The notes beneath the pieces are model-generated. The model was not told where the DNA came from and did no database searches. It worked only from the letters and a program-made list of their open reading frames with translations. From a bacterium (lineage in GTDB: Bacteria; Bacillota; Clostridia; Christensenellales; SUG1161), in contig JAQXFY010000047.1 in assembly GCA_029006015.1 (NCBI GenBank), positions 1 to 44,438 on the forward strand: a DNA stretch of 44,438 nucleotides, written 5' to 3'. Position 1 is the stretch's first letter, and each line of letters starts with the position of its first letter. The translations under genes were made by a program, and so were the position numbers. Positions 17,157 to 26,766 of the stretch are shown piece by piece.

Positions 17157-17882
17157 TTAGGGTTTCATCAGGGCGCTGACATCCTTTTCCAGCCGCCTGA
17201 GGATGCGTTTTTCCAGGCGCGAAATGTAGGATTGCGAAATGCCAAGCTCGTCGGCTACCTGTTTTTGCGTGCGCTCGCCGCCGCCATCCAGGCCAAAGCG
17301 CAGCTCCACAATGTGCCGCTCCCGCCCGGGCAGGCGGGCAATGGCATCGCGCACCATACGCCGGTCGGCCTGTTCCTCGATATTGCGGGTGACGATATCG
17401 GGTTCCGTACCCATAACATCCTTTAGATGCAGCTCGTTGCCATCCCAATCGGTGGTCAGCGGTTCATCAAAGGATACCTCCATGCGGTTTTTGCCGGTGC
17501 GGCGCAGGAACATCAAAATCTCGTTTTCAATGCACCGGGAAGCGTAGGTGGCCAGTTTGATTTTTTTCTCCGGATCAAACGTGCCTACCGCCTTGATCAG
17601 CCCAATGGTTCCGATGGAAATCAAATCTTCAATGTTGATGCCCGTATTATCAAATTTGCGGGCGATATACACCACCAAACGCAGGTTATGCTCAATAAGG
17701 ATATCGCGCGCCTGGGCATCGCCCTGCATATGGCGCGCCACGGTTTGCTGTTCTTCCTCCGGGGTAAGCGGCACGGGCAGCACATCGCTGCCGCCGATGT
17801 AATAAGCCCGCGCCCGCCCGCTCCACAGCCGCAGCCAATGCCGGTAAAGGCGCATATAAACCTTTCGCATGTTTTCAAACAT
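17157..17882 (-). CDS. sigE: Sporulation sigma factor sigma-E (pro-sigma-E)
   Basis: Mother-cell sigma factor of 241 aa made as an inactive precursor. The first 27 residues ('[20 protein letters not shown]...') form a basic amphipathic pro-sequence. It is followed by '[18 protein letters not shown]', which aligns residue for residue in position with the Bacillus cleavage region (Tyr27-Tyr28). Region 2 is '[30 protein letters not shown]' and '[17 protein letters not shown]'; region 4 ends '[22 protein letters not shown]'. The ATG has AAAGGAGG eight bases upstream. It lies 13 bases after spoIIGA, the protease that activates it. Confidence 0.96.
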   Translation of the reverse strand: MFENMRKVYMRLYRHWLRLWSGRARAYYIGGSDVLPVPLTPEEEQQTVARHMQGDAQARDILIEHNLRLVVYIARKFDNTGINIEDLISIGTIGLIKAVGTFDPEKKIKLATYASRCIENEILMFLRRTGKNRMEVSFDEPLTTDWDGNELHLKDVMGTEPDIVTRNIEEQADRRMVRDAIARLPGRERHIVELRFGLDGGGERTQKQVADELGISQSYISRLEKRILRRLEKDVSALMKP

Positions 17883-17895
17883 ATTGAACCCTCCT

Positions 17896-18702
17896 TTATG
17901 GTAATATGCCGATGGGCACCACCGAGCGGATGCCCTCCCCAAAGCGCGTATCCACCGGCGCGATCCAGGCGCGGCAGGGTTTCTCCCTTCCCTGCAAGCG
18001 CAAAAACAACGCATCCGGCATAAAGGCGCGCGCCTGCCCGGGGCCGGTCAGCGTTTCAAAGGCCACCGGCCTGCCATGCTTTTGGACCAATGCCTGCGGG
18101 CCAAAAGCTGCCGCCAGCACCCCGCGCTCCACCACCGCTACCGGCAGCCCGCCCAGCGGCTCGCGCATGGTATTGCCGGTATCGATCAGCGCCTGCACCT
18201 GGCAGCACCTTCCATGCCATAAAATGGTCATGCGCGCGTGAAATGCCTGCTGGCGGGCGACAACGCGCCTGCCCTGATCCACCCGCAGCCAGATTCCCCC
18301 GGCCGCTGTGGCCACCGTTAAAAGCGCCATGGGCAGCGCAGGCAGCTGGTACACCCCGCCCACCCAGCATCCGCCTTCAAATAAAAGGCCCAGCATCAGC
18401 GCCAGCCCGGCCAGTGCGGCGGAGGCCCCCATCAGCCAGCCCCCCATGGCCAGCCAGCGAAAACGCGGCGCACGGCTTTTGATAAGCGCTATCAGGCACA
18501 TCAAAAAGGGCATGGCCAGCTGGCTGGGCCAGCCCATCGGCCGGTAGAGCGCCAGCACTGCATATACCCCGCCCCATGCCGCCGCCAGGCACGCAAACCC
18601 CATGCGCAGCCTCACCCGTGCCAGCCGGGCCGCCGTCAGGATAAGCCCCAGGTTTAACAGCATATTTTGCAGGAACACCCACTCCCCAATAACCTCAAAC
18701 AT
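17896..18702 (-). CDS. spoIIGA: SpoIIGA, pro-sigma-E processing aspartic protease
   Basis: Membrane-embedded protease of 268 aa. The N-terminal half has about five hydrophobic helices that place it in the asymmetric septum. The C-terminal half carries the aspartic protease motif '[13 protein letters not shown]' (Asp174), which in the family works as a dimer, activated by the forespore signal SpoIIR. The start is taken at ATG 18702 ('[17 protein letters not shown]'), which matches the typical SpoIIGA opening and has GGTGAT upstream. A longer frame to 18810 would begin in the T tract of the ftsZ terminator and lacks a ribosome site. The sequence is divergent, but position between ftsZ and sigE makes the call firm. 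Confidence 0.93.
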   Translation of the reverse strand: MFEVIGEWVFLQNMLLNLGLILTAARLARVRLRMGFACLAAAWGGVYAVLALYRPMGWPSQLAMPFLMCLIALIKSRAPRFRWLAMGGWLMGASAALAGLALMLGLLFEGGCWVGGVYQLPALPMALLTVATAAGGIWLRVDQGRRVVARQQAFHARMTILWHGRCCQVQALIDTGNTMREPLGGLPVAVVERGVLAAAFGPQALVQKHGRPVAFETLTGPGQARAFMPDALFLRLQGREKPCRAWIAPVDTRFGEGIRSVVPIGILP

Positions 18703-18811
18703 GCCCATCACCCACGCGAAGCATAGCAGATGCCCCCCGCGCCTTCCGTCGCAGCGGCGCGCCGCGCATCCTGCCATAAAAAGCACTCCAAGTAAATGGA
18801 TATGCAGCATT

Positions 18812-18850
18812 TTGCCAAAAAAGAAAAGCCGCGCAATCTATTTGCGCGGC
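18812..18850 (-). terminator. Terminator of ftsZ
   Basis: Nine-base stem GCCGCGCAA / TTGCGCGGC with a 5-base loop, followed on the minus strand by TTTTCTTTTTT. It separates ftsZ transcription from spoIIGA-sigE. Confidence 0.88.
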
Positions 18851-18886
18851 CTTCGGAATATCGGCAATCCGAAAATATAGGGGGTA

Positions 18887-20158
18887 TTAATCTTTCTTGC
18901 GGCGCAGGAAGGCGGGAACCTCAAAGCTGGAGGTACGGCCCTGTTCCTTGGCAGGCTCCTGCTTGGGCGCAGCGGCGGGCTTATCGGCCTTGCTCTGCTC
19001 CGGATAGATCCAGCGCGGCAGCTGCGGGCCGCCGTCATCCTCCGCCTCGTCCATCATGGGGGCTGCGGGGCGGGGCGCCGGCTGCGGGGCGGGTTGGGGG
19101 GCGGGCGCCGCCACGGGGGCAGCAACCGGCCGGGTTTCAGGCGCACGGGCCTCCGGCGTGCGGGCAGCGGGGGCCGCCGTGGGTTTAACGTTGTTTTTGC
19201 CGCCAAAGCCGGTGGCGATAACGGTGATGCGCACCTCATCCTGCAGCGTGGGATCGATGCCGGCACCAAAGATAATATGGGCATTGGGATCGGCCGCCTG
19301 GGTAATGAGGGAAGCCGCCTCGTCCACTTCCAGCAGGCCAAGGTCCTCGCCGCCGGTGATATTAATGATAACGCCCGTCGCCCCTTCGATGGAGGTTTCC
19401 AGCAGCGGGCTTTGTACCGCCTGCTTGGCAGCTTCGACCGCGCGGCTGTCGCCCGAGGCAACGCCAATACCCATATGCGCCATGCCCGCATCGGACATAA
19501 TGGTGCGCACATCGGCAAAGTCCAGGTTGATCAGCATGGGCTGGGAGATTAAATCGGAAATGCCCGCGATACCTTGGCGCAGCACATCATCCGCCATGCT
19601 GAATGCCTGGGAAACCGTCGTCCCCTTGCCGACGATGCCAAGCAAACGGTCATTGGGGATGGTGACCAGCGCATCGACGTTTTTCATCATGTTGCTAACG
19701 CCGGTATCGGCATTGGCAGCGCGCACACGCCCTTCAAAGGAGAACGGGCGGGTAACCACGCCGATGGTTAAAATGCCCATTTCCCGCGCGATTCCCGCGA
19801 TAACCGGCGCCGCGCCCGTGCCGGAGCCGCCGCCCATGCCCGCCGTGACAAACACCAGGTTAGCCCCGCGCAGCTGTTCGACGATTTCATCCCGGCTTTC
19901 CTCGGCAGCGCGCTGGCCAATGCTGGGATTACCGCCGGCACCCAGCCCACGGGTCAGCTTTTCGCCGATCTGAAGGCGCTCGGAGGCCTGGCTGTAAGCC
20001 AGGGCCTGCTTATCGGTATTGATGGCAACAAAATCCACGCCGCGCAGCCCTGCCGTAATCATGCGGTTGACGGCGTTATTGCCGCCCCCGCCCACGCCGA
20101 CAACTTTAATCACGGCAAACGAGGCGATTTCCTGATCGAATTCCATGTTGGTGGGCAT
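18887..20158 (-). CDS. ftsZ: Cell division GTPase FtsZ
   Basis: Tubulin homologue of 423 aa that forms the Z ring. The GTP-binding signature GGGSGTG is at residues 109-115, the N-terminal glycine loop '[14 protein letters not shown]' at 20-33, and the T7 loop follows around '[12 protein letters not shown]'. The linker after about residue 320 is long and rich in Pro and Ala with repeated PA(P/R)QPAP units. It ends in the conserved tail '[12 protein letters not shown]', which binds FtsA, SepF and other partners. The ATG has AAGGAGG nine bases upstream. It lies 20 bases after ftsA and ends at a strong terminator. Confidence 0.98.
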   Translation of the reverse strand: MPTNMEFDQEIASFAVIKVVGVGGGGNNAVNRMITAGLRGVDFVAINTDKQALAYSQASERLQIGEKLTRGLGAGGNPSIGQRAAEESRDEIVEQLRGANLVFVTAGMGGGSGTGAAPVIAGIAREMGILTIGVVTRPFSFEGRVRAANADTGVSNMMKNVDALVTIPNDRLLGIVGKGTTVSQAFSMADDVLRQGIAGISDLISQPMLINLDFADVRTIMSDAGMAHMGIGVASGDSRAVEAAKQAVQSPLLETSIEGATGVIINITGGEDLGLLEVDEAASLITQAADPNAHIIFGAGIDPTLQDEVRITVIATGFGGKNNVKPTAAPAARTPEARAPETRPVAAPVAAPAPQPAPQPAPRPAAPMMDEAEDDGGPQLPRWIYPEQSKADKPAAAPKQEPAKEQGRTSSFEVPAFLRRKKD

Positions 20159-20178
20159 GATGTTTCCTCCTTGTAGAT

Positions 20179-21357
20179 CTATCGTGTAAAGAAGCGGCGC
20201 AAGGCGGATCGGATGCCGCCCGGCCGGCTTTCTTCGGTATACGCCAAGATATAATCAACCGCGCCGGCCAACGCCGCATGGTTTGGCGTGTTCATGGCCG
20301 CGGTATGCGGGGTGATAACCTGCACCGGCCTGCCCAGTTGGGTGGTGATAAAGGGGCGTGCGCCCCGCATCATGGCCAGCCCGCCGCCGCTGAGGTAAAC
20401 CGGCGTGCGTGCCCCCAAACGGAAGCCGCAGCCCGCCAAGGCATTCCCCACCATCTCGCTGATTTCCTCCACCCGGGCCTCGATAATATCGTGGACAAGG
20501 CGGTAATCAAACCGGGTGATGCGGTCATCCTTTTCAATCAGCAGCTTAAGGTTGGAATCCTCCGTAAAGGTCATGCCAAACACATACCTGCGTTTGATCA
20601 TTTCGGCCTCATCCAGGGAAACCTCCAGCCCCGTGGCCAGATCGGATACAATGTGGCGGCCGCCCACGGGCAGGGTTTCGTGGTAAATCATACCCTCCCC
20701 CTGGAAAAGCGCCACCTGTGTGGAGGCATACCCTACATCCACCAGCGCCGCCATGCGTGCGCGCGCTTCCACCGGAATGTAGGACATTCCCTGCCCCAGT
20801 GAAGAGGCAACGTAGCCGCGGATGGACAGCCCCAGCTCATCGCAGATGGCCTGCGCATCCTTTAAAAACAGGGTGTCTGCCAGGACATAGCCGATCAACC
20901 CGCCCAGCTTGCGCCCGCGCTGGCCCACCGGGTTTTCCACCCGGCCCATTTCATCCAGCGAATAATACGCCATGCTGCGGTGAATGACCTTGTAGCGGTC
21001 GGGGCGGTAGACCCCTTCGGTGGAGCGGATCAGGCGCTCGATATCCTCGCGCGAAACACGGTTATCCTTTGCGGTGATCTGGGCGCCGCTCTTGCCGCAC
21101 ACAACGCGCGTATAATCGCCGGGAACGACGATATACACATCCCGCATGCGGTGGCGGGCACGCTGCTGCGCGGTACGCACCGCATCATATACCGCATCGG
21201 CCACACCTGCCGGATCCATCCAGCGGCCGGCGCTATAGCCCGCGTAAGGAACGCTGCTTACACCCTCCGCATCGCTGCGGGCCCCCGGGGAAGCGGTGCC
21301 GATCATGCAGGAGATTTTGGAAGCCCCAAAGTCAACAACCATGACTGCTTGTTTCAA
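20179..21357 (-). CDS. ftsA: Cell division protein FtsA (divergent)
   Basis: Actin-like ATPase of 392 aa that tethers FtsZ to the membrane. The phosphate-1 loop is '[13 protein letters not shown]' (8-20), an SHS2-like 1C domain follows, phosphate-2 is '[15 protein letters not shown]', and the adenosine motif is '[14 protein letters not shown]' near residue 330. The C terminus '[13 protein letters not shown]' is the expected amphipathic membrane-targeting helix. Overall identity to model FtsA looks low, but gene order (just before ftsZ) supports the call. The start is TTG at 21357, eight bases after GGAGG. A strong sigma-A promoter precedes it, so ftsA-ftsZ is a separate unit from mraZ-ftsQ. 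Confidence 0.88.
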   Translation of the reverse strand: MKQAVMVVDFGASKISCMIGTASPGARSDAEGVSSVPYAGYSAGRWMDPAGVADAVYDAVRTAQQRARHRMRDVYIVVPGDYTRVVCGKSGAQITAKDNRVSREDIERLIRSTEGVYRPDRYKVIHRSMAYYSLDEMGRVENPVGQRGRKLGGLIGYVLADTLFLKDAQAICDELGLSIRGYVASSLGQGMSYIPVEARARMAALVDVGYASTQVALFQGEGMIYHETLPVGGRHIVSDLATGLEVSLDEAEMIKRRYVFGMTFTEDSNLKLLIEKDDRITRFDYRLVHDIIEARVEEISEMVGNALAGCGFRLGARTPVYLSGGGLAMMRGARPFITTQLGRPVQVITPHTAAMNTPNHAALAGAVDYILAYTEESRPGGIRSALRRFFTR

Positions 21358-21407
21358 GCCTGCTTCCTCCCCTCTACCGCATCTTTCGACACCATTATAT
21401 AGATTAC

Positions 21408-21436
21408 ATTATACAGGTAAGCCGGCAAGACTTCAA
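21408..21436 (-). promoter_or_regulatory. Sigma-A promoter of ftsA-ftsZ
   Basis: On the minus strand TTGAAG (21431-21436), a 17-base spacer, then a perfect TATAAT (21408-21413), about 50 bases before the ftsA start. Confidence 0.75.
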
Positions 21437-21581
21437 ACCCTTTTTGCAAATTGCTAAAATTTTTCAGCGCATTTTTGCCCCGCTCGGCCATGTGGAGCGG
21501 CCGCTTTCCGCATAAGTGCGGGATAGGGGTGATTTTCTTTTACCGCTGCCATATCGATTGCCTCCTCTTAAAAAGCGGCCA

Positions 21582-21611
21582 TTGACAAAACATCCATCCT
21601 CATGTAACAAT
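21582..21611 (+). promoter_or_regulatory. Promoter of the sodium symporter
   Basis: A perfect -35 TTGACA at 21582-21587. The -10 is imperfect, TGTAACAAT ending at 21611, with a spacer of 17-18 bases. The leader to the start codon is about 100 bases and contains an inverted repeat. Confidence 0.55.
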
Positions 21612-21714
21612 AATTTTGTTTAAAAAGAAGGGTGCCCATGGCAGGCTATGCATGGGGGCATGCCTGCGCCTGCCCGGTAATTCCGGCATCCGCGTATGAA
21701 GAGGGGTTTGATTG

Positions 21715-23265
21715 ATGGAGCGGGAGAGTTGGTCTTCCAGGAGCGTATTTATCCTGGCCGCCATCGGCTCGGCAGTAGGCTTGGGCAACGCGTGGCGTTT
21801 CCCAGGCTTGGCCTATACCTATGGTGGCGGTGCTTTTTTGCTGGTCTACCTGTTGGCTATGGTTATTCTGGGTTTTCCCCTGCTGTTGATGGAACTTTCC
21901 ATCGGCCGCAAAACCCGGTTGGGTGCACCCGGTGCTTTCCGCAGCATCAACAAAAAGGCGGAATGGATCGGATGGGCCGGCGTTGCCAACGCCTTTTTTA
22001 TTGTTTGCTACTATGCCGTCGTGCTGGCCTGGGTATTGTTTATGGTGGTTAAATCCTTCAACATGGGCGCCTTCACCGGCGATCCTGCAGGGGCTGGCCA
22101 GATTTTCATGAACGATGTCATTCAGGTAACCGGCATTACCGCCCCCGGCGGCTATGACATCCCCGGCGGCATGATTCTGGCACTTCTGGTTGCCTGGGCG
22201 ATGATTTACCTGTGCATCCGCAAGGGCACCACAAGCGTGGGCAAGGTGGTTAAGTACACCGTATTTCTGCCCATTATTTTGCTGGTACTGTTGGCCATCA
22301 AGGGCTTTACGCTGCCCCATGCGGCCGATGGCCTCAAGCAACTTTTTGTGCCGGATTGGAGCGCGCTTGCCAACCCCGCCCTGTGGACGGCGGCCTTTGG
22401 CCAGGTGTTTTACAGCCTGTCCATCATGATGGCCATCATGATCGCCTACGGTTCCTTTGTCAGCAAAAAAAGCGATCTTATCAAGGATTGCGCCATCATC
22501 GCCATCTCCGATATGGCCATTAGCGTGCTGGCCGGCATCGTGTTATTTACAACCATCTCCGGCACCGGCACCATGGATGCCTGGGCGCTTAAGGCCGGCA
22601 GCAGCATCAGCACGGCATTTGTGGTATATCCCATGGCGCTGGTTTCCCTGTCCTCCAGCCCCGTGGTCAATTCCATCTTTGCCGTCATCTTCTACCTGAC
22701 GCTGCTGACGTTGGCCATTGATTCCGCCTTTTCCATTGTGGAGGGTGTATCCACGGCCATCTCGGATAAATTCCACTTAAACAAGCGCAAAACCACCTTC
22801 AACGTCTGCCTGGCGGCAGGGCTGGTTTCCCTGCTGTTTGCCACCAAAGCCGGCCTGAACTGGCTGGATATTGTCGACCATTGGTGCAACGAAGTCAACC
22901 TGTTAACCGTCGGCGTGCTGGAATGCCTTGCGGTAGGCTGGTTTTTCAAGCCCAGCCGCATCCGGGAGGAATTCAACCGCACCGCCACCGGCATCCGCCT
23001 TGGCAGCTGGTATGACAGCCTGATCCGCTGTGTCTGCCCGCTTGTGCTGGCCGGGCTTCTTGGGTGGAGCCTGTACCACTACTTCACCCAGGGTGGGTAT
23101 GATACACAATCGTATGGCCTGTGGCCGCAGTTTGTCGGCGGCTGGCTGGTAACGCTTGTTGTCTTCACCTCCGGCCTGATGGTCAAACGCATTGCAGCCA
23201 AAAAGCATCTGCAGGAGGATGACGTCATTCCCTGGGATGAAATCGATAACGCGATGGAGGGCTAA
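21715..23265 (+). CDS. Neurotransmitter:sodium symporter (NSS / SNF) family transporter
   Basis: Polytopic membrane protein of 516 aa with about 12 hydrophobic segments. The NSS signature 'GSAVGLGNAWRFP' is at residues 18-30, in helix 1 where Na+ and substrate bind, followed by 'GGGAFLLVYLLAMVILGFPLLLMELSIGRKT'. Bacterial relatives (LeuT, MhsT type) import amino acids such as tryptophan, leucine or tyrosine with Na+; the substrate here is not readable. The ATG at 21715 has GAGGGG eight bases upstream (a TTG one codon earlier is an alternative). It is oriented against its neighbours and sits exactly between ftsQ and ftsA, so it interrupts the usual division-gene order. Confidence 0.92.
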   Translation: MERESWSSRSVFILAAIGSAVGLGNAWRFPGLAYTYGGGAFLLVYLLAMVILGFPLLLMELSIGRKTRLGAPGAFRSINKKAEWIGWAGVANAFFIVCYYAVVLAWVLFMVVKSFNMGAFTGDPAGAGQIFMNDVIQVTGITAPGGYDIPGGMILALLVAWAMIYLCIRKGTTSVGKVVKYTVFLPIILLVLLAIKGFTLPHAADGLKQLFVPDWSALANPALWTAAFGQVFYSLSIMMAIMIAYGSFVSKKSDLIKDCAIIAISDMAISVLAGIVLFTTISGTGTMDAWALKAGSSISTAFVVYPMALVSLSSSPVVNSIFAVIFYLTLLTLAIDSAFSIVEGVSTAISDKFHLNKRKTTFNVCLAAGLVSLLFATKAGLNWLDIVDHWCNEVNLLTVGVLECLAVGWFFKPSRIREEFNRTATGIRLGSWYDSLIRCVCPLVLAGLLGWSLYHYFTQGGYDTQSYGLWPQFVGGWLVTLVVFTSGLMVKRIAAKKHLQEDDVIPWDEIDNAMEG

Positions 23266-23300
23266 GCCCCTGTCACCGCAAAGAACAGCTTACACATGCA

Positions 23301-23332
23301 AACAGGCGCCTGGCCGATGGCCGGGCGCCTGT
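23301..23332. terminator. Bidirectional terminator between symporter and ftsQ
   Basis: Arms AACAGGCGCC and GGCGCCTGTT enclose an inner GGCC-GAT-GGCC stem, giving a long hairpin between the two convergent gene ends (23265 and 23370). Confidence 0.78.
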
Positions 23333-23369
23333 TATGGTTTGCCAACGCTGTCACAAGGTTTTTTATGGT

Positions 23370-24197
23370 TCATGCGGCCGCCGGGCTTTCGGCAGGCTGT
23401 TCGGGCAGCGGGGTTTGCTCCGGTTCCTCCCCTTCCGGGGAAAAGACAACTTCACCCGGTATGGATACATCCAGCGTGCCGGACCGGTGGCCCTCCTTGC
23501 GGATTTGCGGCAGCACCTGGGCCAGCCAGGCTGCTTTTTCTTCCAGGCCGGTAGGCAGGCCAAAGAGTACGCGGATCCCCTCGCGCGTTTGCATAACCAG
23601 CTCGCTGGGGTGGCCGACATCGATGGTATCGATAAGCCCCATGGCATTCTGGTTTTTCAGCGCCGCAAGCGACTGGCAGGCCACATCCAGTTTAAGCTGT
23701 TCAAACTCCAGCTGTTCCTGGCGGATTTCCTTATCCTCGATCTCCTTACGGTCCTTCATCTTAAGCTTTTGCCCGGGAATGGCATCCTCCACCGTCAGGT
23801 TCAGCACGCAGGGCAGGTGCGCATCCTCCAGCGTCTGGCGAAGCTCAAGCACGCAGCCGTTTACATCCAGCAACGCCAGTCCTTCCCCCCAGGCCATGCA
23901 TCCGGCTACGGAGCGCTCCACAATCGTAACCTGCAGCGTATCCGGCCAGATACGCTTGACGGTTGCTTTTTCCACATAAGGAATGGATTGGATATTTTGG
24001 CGCACAACGGATGTGCGGATGCGCAGCATGGGCTGGCCGCATTCCAGGCCGATATAGCTTTTAATTTGATCCTGGTCCAGCAGCTGGCAGCCCGTTACCT
24101 CGATTTTATCCAGCACCAGCCACTGGCTATCCAGCACAAACAGGGCGGCGCACGCCAGCAGCAAGATAATGACCACCACGGTTACCCTTTTGGCCAA
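23370..24197 (-). CDS. ftsQ: Cell division protein FtsQ / DivIB
   Basis: Bitopic division protein of 275 aa. A short cytoplasmic N terminus and one transmembrane helix (about 5-25) precede a POTRA domain ('LDKIEVTGCQLLDQDQIKSYIGL...VEKATVKRIWPDTLQVTIVER', about 28-95) and the beta domain. In the family it bridges FtsL and the septal synthase. A highly charged stretch at about 145-170 ('KMKDRKEIEDKEIRQEQLEFEQ') looks like an inserted coiled segment, and the tail is acidic and Pro-rich. The start is TTG at 24197 with AAGGGGG upstream. Last gene of the mraZ unit; it follows ftsW by 33 bases. Confidence 0.9.
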   Translation of the reverse strand: MAKRVTVVVIILLLACAALFVLDSQWLVLDKIEVTGCQLLDQDQIKSYIGLECGQPMLRIRTSVVRQNIQSIPYVEKATVKRIWPDTLQVTIVERSVAGCMAWGEGLALLDVNGCVLELRQTLEDAHLPCVLNLTVEDAIPGQKLKMKDRKEIEDKEIRQEQLEFEQLKLDVACQSLAALKNQNAMGLIDTIDVGHPSELVMQTREGIRVLFGLPTGLEEKAAWLAQVLPQIRKEGHRSGTLDVSIPGEVVFSPEGEEPEQTPLPEQPAESPAAA

Positions 24198-24230
24198 TTT
24201 TATTTCCCCCTTATCTTTTGCGGTATTGGG

Positions 24231-25373
24231 TTAATCCACCGTTCGCATGCTGCGCGAGATATTCAGCAGCACGCCGACGCCGCTCATAAAAATAGCCAGC
24301 GACGATCCCCCCGCGCTGATAAAAGGCAAGGGCAAACCCGTTGGCGGCATGGAGCCCGTTACCACCGCCACATTGATGATAACCTGAATAGCGATGGTAA
24401 TGGTAATGCCCATTGCCATCAACGTGCCGTACTGATCGCGCGCGGCATAGGCGATGCGCACGCCGCGCCAGATAAACAGGCCGTATACCGCCAGCAGCAG
24501 CACCGCACCGATAAAGCCAAATTCCTCGCCTACGATGGAGAAAATAAAATCGCTTTCGCTAAACGGCAGATACTGGAACTTTTGCCTTGAATAACCAAGC
24601 CCCATACCGCCTAATCCCCCGTTTCCCAGCGCATAGAGGGACTGGATAAGCTGGTAGCCTTCATTCGTCGGGTTTTCCCAGGGGTTCAAAAAGGCCATCA
24701 TGCGTTTCATGCGGTAGGGTTCCAATATAATCAGCACCGCCAGGGCAACCACCCCGCACAGGGCCAGATAGACCAAATGGCGCACCCTGCAGCCCGAAAC
24801 AAACAGCATGGCAAAGGTCAGCAGCGCGATGCACACCACGGAGGACAGGTTGGGCTGAAGGCAGATCAGCCCCGCCACAATGCCCATCCAGAAAAGCGCG
24901 GGCAGCACGCCCTTGGTAAAATATTGCAGCTGATCGCGCCGCCGGGTAAGCAGGGAGGATAAATAGATAACCATGGCAAACTTGGATATTTCGCTGGGCT
25001 GGATGGAAATACCCACGTTAAGCCAGCGCCGTGCACCATAGGATTCCTGGCCGATGCCCGGGATGAGCACCAGCACCAGCAGCGCAATGGATAAAAGCAT
25101 AGCCGGCATGCGCATTTTTTCCAGGAAGTGATAATCCACCAGTGAACAGCCGATCATCCCCACGATGCCCATGGCCGCGCCAAAGATCTGTTTGTTAAAA
25201 AAATACATCCTATCGCCAAATTTTACCATGGCGGAGTAATAGCTGGCGTCATACACCATCAGGATGCCAAACCCCACCAGGCACAACGTCAGGATCAGCA
25301 GGAAGGTGTCCGGAGCATGTCGTTTTTCTTTTGCCTGCGCCATCCGCTGGACGGCTTTTGGGTCAGCAGGCAT
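24231..25373 (-). CDS. ftsW: SEDS-family peptidoglycan glycosyltransferase FtsW (SpoVE-like)
   Basis: Polytopic septal peptidoglycan polymerase of 380 aa with about 10 transmembrane helices, working with the class B PBP encoded upstream. SEDS hallmarks are 'VGISIQPSEISKFAMVIYLSSLL' and 'NEGYQLIQSLYALGNGGLGGMGLGYSRQKFQYLPFSESDFIFSIVGEEFGFIG', given here as positions about 245-300, and the terminal 'PTGLPLPFISAGGSSL'. The ATG at 25373 has GGAGG six bases upstream and lies inside the end of murD (11-base overlap), which implies translational coupling. SpoVE (sporulation) and FtsW (vegetative) cannot be told apart from sequence; this copy may do both jobs. Confidence 0.93.
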   Translation of the reverse strand: MPADPKAVQRMAQAKEKRHAPDTFLLILTLCLVGFGILMVYDASYYSAMVKFGDRMYFFNKQIFGAAMGIVGMIGCSLVDYHFLEKMRMPAMLLSIALLVLVLIPGIGQESYGARRWLNVGISIQPSEISKFAMVIYLSSLLTRRRDQLQYFTKGVLPALFWMGIVAGLICLQPNLSSVVCIALLTFAMLFVSGCRVRHLVYLALCGVVALAVLIILEPYRMKRMMAFLNPWENPTNEGYQLIQSLYALGNGGLGGMGLGYSRQKFQYLPFSESDFIFSIVGEEFGFIGAVLLLAVYGLFIWRGVRIAYAARDQYGTLMAMGITITIAIQVIINVAVVTGSMPPTGLPLPFISAGGSSLAIFMSGVGVLLNISRSMRTVD

Positions 25374-26739
25374 CCTGCTCCTCCTTCCACTGTTGGACGA
25401 TCGCCTTAAAAATGGCGCCGCGCTGCTCGTAATCGCTAAACATATCAAAGCTGGCGCACGCGGGCGATAACAGCACCTGCGCCCCCGGCCCGGCCACCTC
25501 CGCCGCGCGGTAGACGGCGCTTCGCATATCCGCTTCCCGATACAGCGTCTCCACCCCGGCGCCGCGCAGTGCCTGTTCCAGCTGGGGGGCAGTCTGCCCG
25601 ATCAGGACCACGGCCTTAACGGGGCTGGATGCCACCGCATGGGCCAGCCCTTCAAAGGGGGTGTGTTTATCGTATCCGCCGGCGATCAGCACCGTCGGCC
25701 GGTCGATGGCCTCCAGCGCGCGCAGGGTGGAATCGGGATTGGTGCCCTTGCTATCGTTGATAAAGCGCACGCCCGCGGCCTCGCACACGGGCTCCATACG
25801 GTGCTCTACCCCCTTAAAGGTGCGCAGCGCGCGCGCCACCGCCGCCGGGGGAATGCCCATTTTGATGGCCACCGCCGTGGCTGCCAGCGCGTTTTCCAGG
25901 TTATGCGCGCCTTTTATTTGGATATCCTGCACCGCGCAAATGGGGCAGCGCTGTCCGGCACGGACAAACACCACCTGGCCATCCTGCACGCAGGCCCCCT
26001 CCTCCACCTCCCGCTTGCGGGAAAAGGCAACAACCTGGCAATGGGCGGATTGGGCCATCTCGCACACGCGGGCATCATCGCCATTGATAACCAGTACATC
26101 GGCCAGCGTCTGGTTGATAAAGACACGGGCTTTGGCCGCGGCATACCCCGCCATATCGCCATGGCGGTTCAAGTGATCTTCCGTCAAATTCAGGATGGCG
26201 CTGACCTGGGGCCGGAAGGTATCGATGGACTCCAGCTGGAAGCTGGATACCTCCAGCGCCACCATGCTGTCCACCGTCATATCTCCCACCAGGGCAGCCA
26301 GCGGCGTGCCGATATTGCCGGCCGCCCAGGCTTCCCGCCCGGCAGCTAAAAACATCTCCAGCAAAAGCGCGGTCGTCGTCGTCTTGCCATTGGTGCCGGT
26401 AATGGCCGCCAGATGAGCGGTTGGGCAATTTTGATAGGCCAGCTCCAGCTCCCCGATAACAGGGATACCGCGGCTGCGCGCCTGGCGCACAATGGGGGCA
26501 TCGATGGGCACGCCGGGGCTGATTAAAAGGGTATCCACCCCTTCGGGCAGTATATCGGCCCCGGGCCCCAGCACCCAATCCACCGGCAGGCCCTCCAGCT
26601 GCGTGCGGACATCGGGCAAATCCGTTTTCCTGTCCGCCACGGTGACATGGGCGCCCAGCTGCACCAACAGCTGCGCCGCAGCCACCCCGCTCCGGGCCAG
26701 GCCCAGTACAAATACATGCTTGCCATGATATGAACGCAT
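25363..26739 (-). CDS. murD: UDP-N-acetylmuramoyl-L-alanine:D-glutamate ligase
   Basis: Cytoplasmic Mur ligase of 458 aa that adds D-glutamate to the muramyl-alanine precursor using ATP. The P-loop GTNGKTT is at residues 115-121, with 'EVSSFQLE' and 'ILNLTEDHLNRHG' (metal and carbamoyl-lysine region) in the central domain. The C-terminal ligase domain includes 'FINDSKGTNPDST' and 'LLSPACASFDMFSDYEQRG', both diagnostic of MurD. It lies 27 bases after mraY and overlaps ftsW by 11 bases. Confidence 0.96.
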   Translation of the reverse strand: MRSYHGKHVFVLGLARSGVAAAQLLVQLGAHVTVADRKTDLPDVRTQLEGLPVDWVLGPGADILPEGVDTLLISPGVPIDAPIVRQARSRGIPVIGELELAYQNCPTAHLAAITGTNGKTTTTALLLEMFLAAGREAWAAGNIGTPLAALVGDMTVDSMVALEVSSFQLESIDTFRPQVSAILNLTEDHLNRHGDMAGYAAAKARVFINQTLADVLVINGDDARVCEMAQSAHCQVVAFSRKREVEEGACVQDGQVVFVRAGQRCPICAVQDIQIKGAHNLENALAATAVAIKMGIPPAAVARALRTFKGVEHRMEPVCEAAGVRFINDSKGTNPDSTLRALEAIDRPTVLIAGGYDKHTPFEGLAHAVASSPVKAVVLIGQTAPQLEQALRGAGVETLYREADMRSAVYRAAEVAGPGAQVLLSPACASFDMFSDYEQRGAIFKAIVQQWKEEQDAC

Positions 26740-26766
26740 GGCGTTTCCCCCGTTTCTTCCAAACGA

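Larger units (their letters stand above)
21358..21714. other. Divergent regulatory region between ftsA and the sodium symporter
   Basis: The region holds two back-to-back promoters (21408-21436 minus, 21582-21611 plus) and several small inverted repeats: AGCGGCCGCT near 21492, CCGCA-TAAG-TGCGG near 21508, and a GCAGG...CCTGC hairpin with inner ATGC/GCAT at about 21642-21668 in the symporter leader. No gene is seen. Confidence 0.5.

Noticed and set aside
18703-18810. 36-residue N-terminal extension of SpoIIGA
   Set aside because: It would start in the T tract of the ftsZ terminator without a ribosome site; the internal ATG matches the usual SpoIIGA start.
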